Source of the DNA: Catalinimonas alkaloidigena
GTDB taxonomy: Bacteria > Bacteroidota > Bacteroidia > Cytophagales > Flexibacteraceae
Reading direction: 5' to 3'
DNA length: 64,000 bases
Assembly: GCF_900100765.1 (NCBI RefSeq)
Contig: NZ_FNFO01000001.1
Span: forward strand, 682,001-746,000
Position 1 is the first letter of the stretch. Each line of letters starts with the position of its first letter. Under the pieces are notes generated by a model that ran no database searches, was not told where the DNA came from, and saw nothing but the letters and a program-made list of their open reading frames with translations. Below, piece after piece: positions 43,073 to 52,176 of this stretch. A program made the translations under genes and the position numbers.

Positions 43073-44785
43073 ATGAAACCACGCTTCTTTCTGGCAACGC
43101 CGGTCCTGCTGGGGCTTCTGGGCAGTTGCGGCACGGGCACTTCCACTTCTGAAAACCGGGAAACCACCTCAGACCGTCGGCCGAACCTTGTGCTGATCAT
43201 GGCCGACGACCTGGGCTATTCGGACCTGGGCTGTTACGGCGGCGAAGTGCAGACCCCCAACCTGGATCAACTGGCTGCCAACGGCCTGCGGTTCACGCAG
43301 TTTTACAACACGTCGCGCTGCTGTCCCACGCGGGCCTCGCTGCTGACGGGGCTGTACAACCACCAGGCGGGGATTGGCGACATGACGACGGAGACGAACC
43401 AGCCAGGCTACCGGGGGCACCTGGTCGAATCGTCCGTGACGCTGGCAGAAGTGCTGCAAGAGGCGGGCTACCACACCGGCATGGTCGGCAAGTGGCACGT
43501 CGCCAACACCATCGTGCAGGACGATCCTGAAGCGCAACTCGCGTGGCTGAATCATCAGGAATTCCACCCCGAATTTTCGCCGCTGGAGCAGTATCCGGTG
43601 AACCGCGGCTTCGAGAAATACTACGGCAACCTCTGGGGCGTGGTCGATTTCTTCGATCCGTTTAGTTTGGTGAACGGTACGGAGGCCGTACGCGACGTGC
43701 CCGACGACTATTACCACACCGACGCGATCAACGACAGCGCGTCCGCTTACATCCGGCAGTTCAGTCAGGACGACCGGCCTTTCTTTTTGTACGTGGCCCA
43801 CACCGCGCCGCACTGGCCGTTGCAGGCCTTGCCGGAAGACATTGCCCGGTACGAGGATACCTACACGGCGGGCTGGGACGCCATCCGGGAGGCGCGCTAC
43901 CGGCGCCTGGTGGAGCTGGGGCTGATCGACTCGACACGCTACCCGTTGTCGCCCCGCTGGAAGGAGGAACTGACGTGGGACGCAAATCCCGACCGGGAGT
44001 GGGACGCCCGCGCCATGGCGGTGCACGCGGCCATGGTCGACCGGATGGACCAGGGCCTGGGACGAATGATCGCCACCCTGAAAGAGACCGGCGAATGGGA
44101 CAACACCCTGATCTTGTTTCTGAGCGACAACGGGGCCAGCCCGGAAGACTGCATGCGTTACGGTCCCGGTTTCGACCGGCCGGGGCAAACCCGCGACGGG
44201 GAGCCGATTGCCTATCCGGTCGACAAACGCCTGGATGCCCTGCCAGGGCCGCAAACCACGTTTGCCTCCATCGGCGAGCGCTGGGCCAACGTCGCCAATA
44301 CCCCTTTCCGGTACTGGAAAATGGAATCGTACGAGGGAGGCGTCCACACGCCGATGATCGCCCACTGGCCCGACGGCATCACCGCGCGGAAAGGCAGCAT
44401 CACGTCGCAGGTGGGACACGTGATGGATTTCATGGCGACGTTTGTCGAGCTGGCACAAACGCAGTACCCCACCACGTACCGGAATCGCAACATCACGCCG
44501 ATGGCAGGGGTAAGCCTCGTGCCCATCCTGAAGGGCGAAACGCGCGAAGGGCATCCGGTCCTGTTCAACGAACACATGGGGGGACGCTACGTCCGCCGGG
44601 GCGCATGGAAGCAGGTGGCGCTGGACGCCACAAGCGACTGGGAACTGTATCGAATAAGCGAAGACGGCGCCGAAACCCGCAATCTGGCCGCGCAACATCC
44701 TGACGTCGTGCAGGCATTGGACAGCCTCTGGCAGGAGTGGGCACAAACGCACGACGTACTACCCAAACCCGGCGCACGTCCCTAG
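43073..44785 (+). CDS. Sulfatase (arylsulfatase family), lipoprotein
   Basis: A 570-residue sulfatase with a lipoprotein-type start (MKPRFFLATPVLLGLLGSC, lipid Cys19). Motifs: NLVLIMADDLGYSDLGCYGG (metal-binding Asp pair), SRCCPTRASLLTG with formylglycine-forming Cys83 in C-x-P-T-R, GKWHV, and late ETGEWDNTLILFLSDNGA (metal Asp and Asn). The CxPTR form is processed by FGE/anSME-type maturation; no maturase gene is in the window. Coupled to GH125. The substrate glycan is not determined. Confidence 0.94.
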   Translation: MKPRFFLATPVLLGLLGSCGTGTSTSENRETTSDRRPNLVLIMADDLGYSDLGCYGGEVQTPNLDQLAANGLRFTQFYNTSRCCPTRASLLTGLYNHQAGIGDMTTETNQPGYRGHLVESSVTLAEVLQEAGYHTGMVGKWHVANTIVQDDPEAQLAWLNHQEFHPEFSPLEQYPVNRGFEKYYGNLWGVVDFFDPFSLVNGTEAVRDVPDDYYHTDAINDSASAYIRQFSQDDRPFFLYVAHTAPHWPLQALPEDIARYEDTYTAGWDAIREARYRRLVELGLIDSTRYPLSPRWKEELTWDANPDREWDARAMAVHAAMVDRMDQGLGRMIATLKETGEWDNTLILFLSDNGASPEDCMRYGPGFDRPGQTRDGEPIAYPVDKRLDALPGPQTTFASIGERWANVANTPFRYWKMESYEGGVHTPMIAHWPDGITARKGSITSQVGHVMDFMATFVELAQTQYPTTYRNRNITPMAGVSLVPILKGETREGHPVLFNEHMGGRYVRRGAWKQVALDATSDWELYRISEDGAETRNLAAQHPDVVQALDSLWQEWAQTHDVLPKPGARP

Positions 44786-45750
44786 AGAGTAGTTGTCGCT
44801 GGAACCGATTGCATAAGTCAATTGCCACTGTGCTCGAAAAAAGATGCCGTGCATGAGTGTCGTAACCAGTTTGTTGCCAACAAGTTGTGGATTCTGGACT
44901 CTGGCCAAGCCGCTACACTACATTTCCCTGCTTTACGGGCGGCGATGCTCACAAGAGAGTCGCCGGTTGCATTTGTGATTGCCTCCACAGTTTACCGAGG
45001 CAACTTTCTATAAATCAGCTTTATCAAAATGCTCTACCAGTGACGTAGGGCATTACTTTTCCGAGAAGATGCTGTGCCGCCTTCTTCTAAATCACGACGG
45101 TCTGGTTTGCGATTCTATCAAGTTTGAAAAGGGACGAGCTTGAAAAGTTAATGCAATCGGTTGCGTTGATTGTGTAAATGCTTTACCTTACCCCGCAGAA
45201 AGCAACGTACCGCTGGCAACGCCAGTTAAAAATCCACCCAACCACCCGACACCGGGGGCGGGATTTGCCTCAGGCCGAAGCCCGGGCAGCCCGAAGGCCT
45301 CCTGCACGTCGACGGGGTTAACTTTTTACACCGTTCCTAAAACTTCCTCGCATGGCACCACCATTACTCGCAGTACCACCCTTGCCCGCGCTGGGGCAAC
45401 CGCACTTTTGTACGCATAGCACCCATCATCCCACGCTGCCACTTCTGAGGAGGTCGGCGGTTGGTGGAATGCAGCGGTAAATGAGGTGTCACGACTTCTC
45501 TTCACGAGCTTTTCACCTCTTTTCCGACGGCCCGGTGGGCGCGCCCGCCGCTGTCTCCTCGGAAGCCCTTTTTGACTGAAGCCGGAGTCGCCGCGTCCTC
45601 ACGAACCTTACTTGCTGTACTGTTTCGGTGACCTGTTTCAGGAGCACCGAACCGACCCTCTGTATCCACCGGGGCAACAGCGGCTTTCCCGTCGATGGGG
45701 AACCGACGTTCGCCCTGTTCACCCTACATTTCACTTCCAACATAAAAACC
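44786..45750. other. Long non-coding region upstream of the CE15 esterase
   Basis: These 965 bases have no convincing gene. They contain a 12-bp inverted repeat (AACCGATTGCAT at 44803-44814 and its exact complement at 45151-45162) whose right copy lies inside a LacI-type operator-like palindrome, so regulation of the downstream esterase gene is likely complex. The right-hand part is rich in C/G and short Pro/Arg-type frames, which I take as non-coding. Confidence 0.5.
45150..45167. promoter_or_regulatory. LacI-family operator-like palindrome
   Basis: AATGCAATCGGTTGCGTT fits AAnGCAAnCGnTTGCnTT, the palindromic shape of many LacI-family operators. It sits 583 bases before the esterase start. 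A half-site in inverted order lies at 44803-44814. No LacI-type gene is in the window. Confidence 0.5.
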
Positions 45751-47760
45751 ATGACCACCCTTAAAATGAGCCTCCCGTGGCTTCTGGCGGGCGCCTTCGT
45801 AACCGTGCCGGCCTTCGCACAGGAGGTACCCCTCGTCTACGACGTAGAAAACACCAGCGCCGACTGCCCGCCGCCGCCCTTGCCTGCGTTCAGCGAACTT
45901 CCCAGCATCGAACCTCTGACCGACCCGTTCGCGTGGTCGGATGGGAGCGGCCGTTCTACGAACTTCGAAGACTGGCGCTGCCGCCGTGCCGAGATCAAAG
46001 CCGAGATCGAACAGTACGAAATCGGGCCCAAGCCGGACCGTCCGGATACCCTCACGGCCACTTATGCCGACGATACCCTCCGCGTCAACATCACGGTGAA
46101 TGGCAACACGCTCACGCTGACCTCAGCCATCGTTCTGCCCGAAGGCGACGGTCCTTTCCCGGCCGTTATCGGCATTGGCGCGGGGTCCGGGAGTCTCCCG
46201 TCCGACATCTTCGCCAGTCGCGACATCGTTCAGATTCCTTTCAATTTCGGGCAAGTGATGGCTTGGCAACAGACCCGGGGCAACGAGCCGATCAATGCCC
46301 TATATCCCGACCTGACCTATATGGGTGCATACAGTGCGTGGTCGTGGGGCGTCAGTCGGCTGATCGACGGCCTGGAACTGGTCGCCGCCGACCTGCCGCT
46401 GGACTTGCAGCACCTGGCCATTACCGGGTGCTCGTTTGCAGGGAAAATGGCCTTGTTTGCCGGAGCGTTCGACGAGCGCATTGCCCTGACCATCGCCCAG
46501 GAATCGGGTGGGGGCGGCGCGGCAGCCTGGCGCGTCTCCGAAACTCTGGGTGCGGTAGAAACCCTGGGCAACACCAGCCACGTCTGGTTCATGGAAAGCA
46601 TGTTCCAGTTTGCCGATTCGGTCCCGAAGCTGCCGCACGATCACCACGAACTGATGGCGATGGTAGCGCCCCGCGCCCTGCTGGTGCTGGGCAATCCTGA
46701 CTTTGTCTGGCTGGCCGACGAGTCGGGGTACGTCTCGAGTCGGGCGGCCCACGAAGTCTGGAAAACCTTCGGCGTCGGCGACCGGTTTGGTTTTTCCATT
46801 GTCGGCGGGCACGGCCACTGTCAGTTGCCGGAAGTGCAGCGGCCTGAGGTAGAGGCATTTGTCGATAAGTTTTTGATGGGCGACATGACGGCCAATACCG
46901 ACGTAACCGTCCATCCGTACGACTACGTCGACTACGAGCGCTGGTACCAGTGGTGGGGTACGGGCGAACCTACGTTGCCCCCGCCGCCGGTGGTCGCGAC
47001 CGCAACCTACGAAGTGGAATGCGGCACCGTAGGGGGGAACTGGCTGACCCTTTTCGATACGCTGGCGTCCAACGGAGCGTACGTAACCGTCGATTCTGCC
47101 AAGGCAGACAGCACCAGCACAACGGTGGCACCGGCGGGAAGTGAGAACGCCATCGCCATCACATTTTCGGCAGACAGCACGGGCACCTACGCGCTGGCCC
47201 TGCGGGTAAATTGCCCTACCGGCAACGACGATTCGTTCTGGATCAAGATGGACGACGGCGAGTTTGTGTCCTATAACGGGTTGAACACCAATGGCTGGGA
47301 GTGGAAAAACATCACCAGCTACGAACTGACCGAAGGTGAACATACCCTGACCATTGCCTACCGGGAAGACGGCGCTCTGCTCGATAAAATTAGCTTTTCG
47401 GCGCGGCCCTACCTGCCGATGGAAATGGGAGACGAAGCCGCAAACCTGTGTGAAGTGGACATCCCCACGGGCGTATTGGATCTGCTGGAATCGGAAGGTT
47501 ATGCGCTGGCCCAGAGCTATCCCAATCCGTTCCGCGGCAAGACCACCATCGCGTTTCAACTGGAAACCAGCACTTACGTCTCGCTGAAAGTATACACCCT
47601 CTACGGGCAGGAAATCGAAGAACTGGCCGGAAGGGAGTTCCCCGCCGGAACGCACACGGTCGAGTTTGTGCCGCGAGATTTGGCTGCGGGCGTTTACCTG
47701 TACGCCATCAAAACGGACACATTTGCGGCCTGCCGGAAAATGGTGTTTCAGTCGGAATAA
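45751..47760 (+). CDS. CE15 glucuronoyl esterase with carbohydrate-binding module and T9SS tail
   Basis: A 669-residue protein from ATG at 45751 with a Sec signal (about 1-21). Alpha/beta-hydrolase of CE15: nucleophile Ser228 in GCSFAGKM, Glu251 in AQESGGGG exactly 23 residues later (the spacing seen in fungal StGE2 Ser213/Glu236), and His356 in HGHCQLP. Residues about 415-570 form a CBM35/CBM6-like beta-sandwich (TYEVECGTVGG... DDSFWIKMDDGEF... ISFSA). The C-terminal 85 residues are a T9SS type A sorting domain. CE15 enzymes split the ester between lignin and glucuronoyl-xylan. Operator and terminator define a one-gene unit. Confidence 0.9.
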   Translation: MTTLKMSLPWLLAGAFVTVPAFAQEVPLVYDVENTSADCPPPPLPAFSELPSIEPLTDPFAWSDGSGRSTNFEDWRCRRAEIKAEIEQYEIGPKPDRPDTLTATYADDTLRVNITVNGNTLTLTSAIVLPEGDGPFPAVIGIGAGSGSLPSDIFASRDIVQIPFNFGQVMAWQQTRGNEPINALYPDLTYMGAYSAWSWGVSRLIDGLELVAADLPLDLQHLAITGCSFAGKMALFAGAFDERIALTIAQESGGGGAAAWRVSETLGAVETLGNTSHVWFMESMFQFADSVPKLPHDHHELMAMVAPRALLVLGNPDFVWLADESGYVSSRAAHEVWKTFGVGDRFGFSIVGGHGHCQLPEVQRPEVEAFVDKFLMGDMTANTDVTVHPYDYVDYERWYQWWGTGEPTLPPPPVVATATYEVECGTVGGNWLTLFDTLASNGAYVTVDSAKADSTSTTVAPAGSENAIAITFSADSTGTYALALRVNCPTGNDDSFWIKMDDGEFVSYNGLNTNGWEWKNITSYELTEGEHTLTIAYREDGALLDKISFSARPYLPMEMGDEAANLCEVDIPTGVLDLLESEGYALAQSYPNPFRGKTTIAFQLETSTYVSLKVYTLYGQEIEELAGREFPAGTHTVEFVPRDLAAGVYLYAIKTDTFAACRKMVFQSE

Positions 47761-47797
47761 GCCGACATCGCTTATAACAATGCCCGGATGCGGGATC

Positions 47798-47829
47798 GGG
47801 ATCGTTTGCCACAAGCGATCCCTTTTTTT
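47798..47829 (+). terminator. Rho-independent terminator after the CE15 gene
   Basis: GGGATCGTTTG (47798-47808) pairs with CAAGCGATCCC (47812-47822), one G-T wobble, 3-base loop, followed by seven T residues. It ends three bases before the convergent AraC gene stop at 47832. Confidence 0.9.
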
Positions 47830-47831
47830 AT

Positions 47832-48707
47832 TTACTGTTTTTTCCGACGGTACTCTTGCGGCGAGAGGCCCATGGTCTTGGCAAAGAGGCGGGAAAAGTA
47901 ATACGGGTCCTGGATGCCCAGCTTCCCGGCCACCTCGTGGATGCGGAGCGTGGTGAATTGCAGGTACTGGCAAGCCCGCTGCATTTTGAGGTGGTTGAAG
48001 TACATGATGGGCGAGTAGCCCGTTTTTTTGCGGAACACGCTGGAGTAGTGCGACGGCGAGAGGTGCACCATGGCGGCCAGTTCCTGCAACGTGAGGGCCT
48101 GTTCCAGCCGCTGTTGCATCCACTCGATGGAGCGGTCGACGGCGTCTTTCTCGACGGGGCGCGTGGTAGTAAGTTTTTCTTCCAGGCTGAGGGTGATCAG
48201 AAAGTAGGAAAAACTCACCGACGCATAAATCAGGTTGTCGAGGCTGTAGCCCGCTTCCAGGGTCGTGTATATGGAGTCGAACAGGTGGGCGCGTTCCTCC
48301 AGAAAATGCACGTCGTGAACCAGACCCTTCTGCTGGCGTTGCAGCAGCGCGGTGAAGTGGCCGGCTTGCGTTCCCTTGAAGTGCGCCCAGTAGATGGACC
48401 ACGGCTGGTGCTCGTCGGCACCGTACGCGTGCGCCATCTCGGCCGGAATGATCAGGTACTGGTTCGGATGCACGGCGTAGGAACCGGCCGGCGTCTTGAG
48501 CCAGCCTTTGCCTTCTACGCAGTAGATCAGGATGTTTTGCGAGATGCCGACGGGGCGTTCGCGGAAGTGGTACTGCGCCCGGGGATAGTAGCCGAGGTCG
48601 GTCAGGTGCAGTGTGTGCGCGGGCGGCGTCGACGCGCAGGCGTCTACAATTTTGGTGGGCAACACAATGGCCTTTTGTCCGGCAAAACCTTCCCGTTTCT
48701 GAATCAT
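47832..48707 (-). CDS. AraC-family transcriptional regulator
   Basis: A 291-residue regulator from ATG at 48707; a TTG at 48734 would add nine residues. N-terminal cupin-like sugar-sensing domain (about 1-150: YHFRERPVGISQNILIYCVEGKG, NQYLIIPAEMAHAYGADE) and C-terminal double-HTH AraC domain (about 185-291, with LTLQELAAMVHLSPSHYSSVFRKKTGYSP and GIQDPYYFSRLFAKTMGLSPQEYRRKK). It follows the DUF5107-TPR gene closely on the same strand, so it most likely controls the GH35/porter/DUF5107 operon in response to the imported sugar. Confidence 0.92.
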   Translation of the reverse strand: MIQKREGFAGQKAIVLPTKIVDACASTPPAHTLHLTDLGYYPRAQYHFRERPVGISQNILIYCVEGKGWLKTPAGSYAVHPNQYLIIPAEMAHAYGADEHQPWSIYWAHFKGTQAGHFTALLQRQQKGLVHDVHFLEERAHLFDSIYTTLEAGYSLDNLIYASVSFSYFLITLSLEEKLTTTRPVEKDAVDRSIEWMQQRLEQALTLQELAAMVHLSPSHYSSVFRKKTGYSPIMYFNHLKMQRACQYLQFTTLRIHEVAGKLGIQDPYYFSRLFAKTMGLSPQEYRRKKQ

Positions 48708-48746
48708 CAAGGGTGATAATACAACATCGGGCAACCCTGTGCAACT

Positions 48747-51700
48747 TTATCCGTTCCGCCGCTCCGTCTGCGGGACAGAAGCTGCTTCGACATCGACGAG
48801 CATTGCCCGGTGCATCCAGGCGCCCTGGTGGGCAGCGTCGAGCGCCATCACGCGTTCCAGGTGTCGGCGGGCGGCGTCGCTGTCCTGCAAGCCCAGGTAG
48901 CCGAGTCCCATCAGATAGTGGCAGTGGGCCTGGTTGCGTTGGGTCAGGTCGTCGTCGAAAATCATCAGGTCGGGCAACGATACGGCAAAGAAGTCGATCT
49001 TCACCACGTCGTGCAGGTGCGCGTTGCCGTAGTCGATCAGCCGCTGGAACCGCTGCCGGGCGGTCTCTTCCTGCCCCAGCTTGCGCAGGGCTAACCCCTG
49101 GTAGAAGATCTGGTCGGGTTGCTGGTCGTTATAGAAAATTGCCTGTGTTGGTTCCGACAGCCCGACGGCCGCCTGCTGCCAACAGGTGCGCGCCTGCGCC
49201 CCGTCACCGAGTCCTTCGAGTGCGTTGCCCAGTTCATAGTACAAGTCGTTTTCCTGCGCGCCGAACAATTTGCCTTCGCCCAGGTGGGGCGGATACGTCA
49301 GTGCCGCTTGCAATAGGGCCTGTGCCTCGGCGTAGCGGTGCGCGTCCAGCGCCCGGCGCGCCCGGCCCAATTGGTTGTACACGTACTGTCGCGACACTTT
49401 GCCTTCGCCGCCTTCCCACGGGTGGAAGCGTCGGCTCGCCAGCAGGTCGGCGCCTTCGTCCCACTTGCCCAGCAGGTTGGCCAGGGTCACGTGTTCTACG
49501 TAGAGGTCGTCCCGTTCCTGCACCAGCGCCGGGTGCGCTTGCATGGCCGCGTAGCGCCGCTCGACCGACCAGCCGAGGCGCTTGCGCAGCTGATCCAGTT
49601 CGAAGAACACCCGGGCATCGTCCGGTTGCAGGGCGAACGCCCGCTCGTAACTCGCCAGGGCGCGCTCGGGTTGCTGGCGCTTGTTGAAGTACGCCAGTCC
49701 CAGGTTGCGGTGCGTGGTGGCAAAGCGGTCGTAGTGCGCCACGGACGCCTCCCAGCAGGCAATGGCCTCGTCGTACTGCCGCTTGTCGTACCACAGGTTC
49801 CCCAGGTAGTAGGGGGCTTTGTAGTCGTGCGGAAGCAACGTCATCACGGTTTGCAACACGCCGATGTCCTCCAGCCGGTTGGGGAACACCCGGTCGGGCG
49901 AGCAGGCAAAGCCCCGTTCGGCCCAGTGGCGTGCCGCCTCCGGCTGTTCCCGTTGCTGCGCTCCGAACGCAAGGAAATAGAACACCATCGGCTGATCGGT
50001 ATGTGGGGCCAGCGTGGCCAGCAGGTCCATGCCTTCCGCGTACAGGCCCGCCTGGTAGTAATCGAGGGCGACGGCGAGGTAGGTCGATGGATTTCCGCGC
50101 ATCAGGTGCGTTAGCTGCGTCTGCGCCTCTTCGGCGGCTGCGCCCGTCTGCAGCAGCGTCTGTTCGTAGCGCGATCCGAATTCAAAGCCGTCTTCCTGCA
50201 ACGTTTCTTGGAGGTACGCCAGGGCCGCGTCGGTTCGCCCCAGTTTGCGCAGCACCACCGCTTTCAGGTGGCGGGCTTCGTAACCGTGCGCGTTGCGGTG
50301 CAGCGACTGTTCCACCAGCGTCAGGGCCTCGTGCCAGCGCTCCCGGCGACTGGCGATGCGGGCTAGCTGGAGGTAGGCAGTATCCTGCCAGGCGGCGTTC
50401 CAGCAGGCTTTGTAGAAGGCGTCGAAGGCTTCGTCCCAACGTTCCTGGTACGAGAGGGTCAGCCCCAGCAGGTAAAGCGCCTCACCGTCGTACGGGTTGG
50501 GGTTGTGTTTCTGTTGGCGGCGCAGGGCCGTGCGGAGATAGCCCTCGGCCTTCGTGAACTGCCCGCGTCGCAGGTACCACGCGCCCAGCGCCTGGTTGTT
50601 GCGTGTATCGCCCGGATCGCGCCGCAGCGCTTCTTCGTAGTAGGCCACCGGCGAGTAGGTGGCGTGGCGGTACTGTTCCAGGTGCAGGCCCGCGAGGTAA
50701 AGTTCTTCGTTCGTCGGCACCTGTTCCGGGGCCGGAATGGCCTTCGCCGGATCGGGCAGCGGCTCGCCTTCGGGACGTGGCACCGGCGTGTAGCGGACCA
50801 GCTCCCGTTCGTCGACCAGGACGCGGAGGGTAAGCAGCGTCGCGTCGGTTCCGGCAGGTAGCGCGACGGTGTGTGTGTACGCGGCCTCCGGCGTGAGGGC
50901 CACAGCGGCGTCCAGGTACGTCTCGTCGGGGCCTTCCAGCACGACCCGCAGGGCAGGTTGCGGCGCCATTACGTAGACGCCCACCGTCGCTTTTCCGTCG
51001 GCCACTTCCAGGTTGACGGCGGCCTCGGTGGTGGCGTTTTTCACGTAACCGATGCCCTGGTACGGCATGAAGTACTGCGTAAAGACGCGCTCTTCGTTCG
51101 GCATGATCCATCCAAAATCCGGTTGGTTGTCGGTATACATCCCCGTCATCAGTTCGAAATACGGCCCGTCTTCGTCGGTGAGGTGGCGATCCCACGCCTG
51201 CCCGAAATCGCCGTGTCCCCAGGTCCATTGTTTCTTGCCCGGCGAAACGTGGTGGTCGGCCACGTAGAGCAGTCCCACCTGTTTCTGGTGGTGGTAACCG
51301 CCCATGAAATCGAACTTGGAATCGACCGCCATGTAGGAGGTCGGTACCGGAATGTTTTTGTAGCGGGAGATGTCGGTTCCCGGCGCATAGTCGACCTTAT
51401 AGTAGGTGCCCGTCGCGATGGGGAAGGAGGAGACGTCGCGTTTGCCGTGGTCGTACACGGCCGTGACGTCGGGCGGAAACACCGACTGGTAGTGCTCGTC
51501 GACGTGGACGGCGGGGTTGGCCCACCACAAAAAGGTCTGCGGCAGTGCGGTGCGGTTGTAGAGTTTGCCCGTAATTTCCAGGTACGCCCGGTCCGGATGG
51601 AGCGTGAACCCGGCCATGCCTTTTGTGTGGAACATGATCTCGACCTCGCTCACCCAGACCGTCGCACTGCCGTCGGCGTGCGCTTCCAGGCGGTAGTCTA

Positions 51701-52106
51701 CCGGGCTGAACGTACTGGGGCGGTGGTGCTGTGGCCAGTTGAACTCGATGCCCCCCGAAATCCACGGCCCGGCCAGCCCGACCAGCGCGGGCTTGATCAC
51801 CTGGTTGTAGTACACAAAGTGGTAGTCGTGCAGCTTGTCGTAGGCCATCTGCACCCGCCCGCCGAGTTCGGGCAGGATCATGATCTTCAGGTAACGGTTT
51901 TCCAGAAACAGCGCCGTATAGGTCCGGTCTTCTTTTGCGTCGGCCACCTTGTCGATCACCGGATGCGGATACACCACGCCGCTACTGCCCTGGTAAACGC
52001 GCTTTTCCAGGAACATGGGATTGCGGTCGGGCGCGCCCACCGGATAGGTCGGAATCACGACGGGTTCTTCCCAGATGTGTACGGCAGACAAGGAATCGTT
52101 TTTCAT
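48747..52106 (-). CDS. DUF5107 domain protein with TPR array
   Basis: A 1119-residue protein from ATG at 52106; another start at 52190 would overlap the transporter gene. No signal peptide, so cytoplasmic. Residues about 1-330 are a DUF5107-type domain with traits of a mutarotase-like beta-sandwich: ILPELGGRVQMAYDKL, SGGIEFNWPQHHRPS, FTLHPDRAYLEITGKLYNRT, LWWANPAVHVDEHYQSVFPPDVT. From about 530 to 1090 it has many TPR units (e.g. NQALGAWYLRRGQFTKAEGYLRTALRR, THRNLGLAYFNKRQQPERALASYERAF). Lies between a sugar porter and an AraC gene, in a GH35 operon. The catalytic role, if any, is unknown; it is a strong candidate for an uncharacterised sugar enzyme or regulator. Confidence 0.85.
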   Translation of the reverse strand: MKNDSLSAVHIWEEPVVIPTYPVGAPDRNPMFLEKRVYQGSSGVVYPHPVIDKVADAKEDRTYTALFLENRYLKIMILPELGGRVQMAYDKLHDYHFVYYNQVIKPALVGLAGPWISGGIEFNWPQHHRPSTFSPVDYRLEAHADGSATVWVSEVEIMFHTKGMAGFTLHPDRAYLEITGKLYNRTALPQTFLWWANPAVHVDEHYQSVFPPDVTAVYDHGKRDVSSFPIATGTYYKVDYAPGTDISRYKNIPVPTSYMAVDSKFDFMGGYHHQKQVGLLYVADHHVSPGKKQWTWGHGDFGQAWDRHLTDEDGPYFELMTGMYTDNQPDFGWIMPNEERVFTQYFMPYQGIGYVKNATTEAAVNLEVADGKATVGVYVMAPQPALRVVLEGPDETYLDAAVALTPEAAYTHTVALPAGTDATLLTLRVLVDERELVRYTPVPRPEGEPLPDPAKAIPAPEQVPTNEELYLAGLHLEQYRHATYSPVAYYEEALRRDPGDTRNNQALGAWYLRRGQFTKAEGYLRTALRRQQKHNPNPYDGEALYLLGLTLSYQERWDEAFDAFYKACWNAAWQDTAYLQLARIASRRERWHEALTLVEQSLHRNAHGYEARHLKAVVLRKLGRTDAALAYLQETLQEDGFEFGSRYEQTLLQTGAAAEEAQTQLTHLMRGNPSTYLAVALDYYQAGLYAEGMDLLATLAPHTDQPMVFYFLAFGAQQREQPEAARHWAERGFACSPDRVFPNRLEDIGVLQTVMTLLPHDYKAPYYLGNLWYDKRQYDEAIACWEASVAHYDRFATTHRNLGLAYFNKRQQPERALASYERAFALQPDDARVFFELDQLRKRLGWSVERRYAAMQAHPALVQERDDLYVEHVTLANLLGKWDEGADLLASRRFHPWEGGEGKVSRQYVYNQLGRARRALDAHRYAEAQALLQAALTYPPHLGEGKLFGAQENDLYYELGNALEGLGDGAQARTCWQQAAVGLSEPTQAIFYNDQQPDQIFYQGLALRKLGQEETARQRFQRLIDYGNAHLHDVVKIDFFAVSLPDLMIFDDDLTQRNQAHCHYLMGLGYLGLQDSDAARRHLERVMALDAAHQGAWMHRAMLVDVEAASVPQTERRNG

Positions 52107-52176
52107 AGAAGATCGGATGAGGTCAGGCATAGAAAAAAAGAAAGAGAAAGTAAAAAAAGCTCGCGGGGTGAGGGCG

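Noticed and set aside
44822-45013. 63-codon frame upstream of the CE15 gene
   Set aside because: No ribosome site, no recognisable composition, and it lies over the inverted-repeat region.
46300-48744. 814-codon minus-strand open frame
   Set aside because: It covers both the CE15 and AraC genes on the wrong frame; the N-terminus is Arg/Pro/His-rich and no motif is present.
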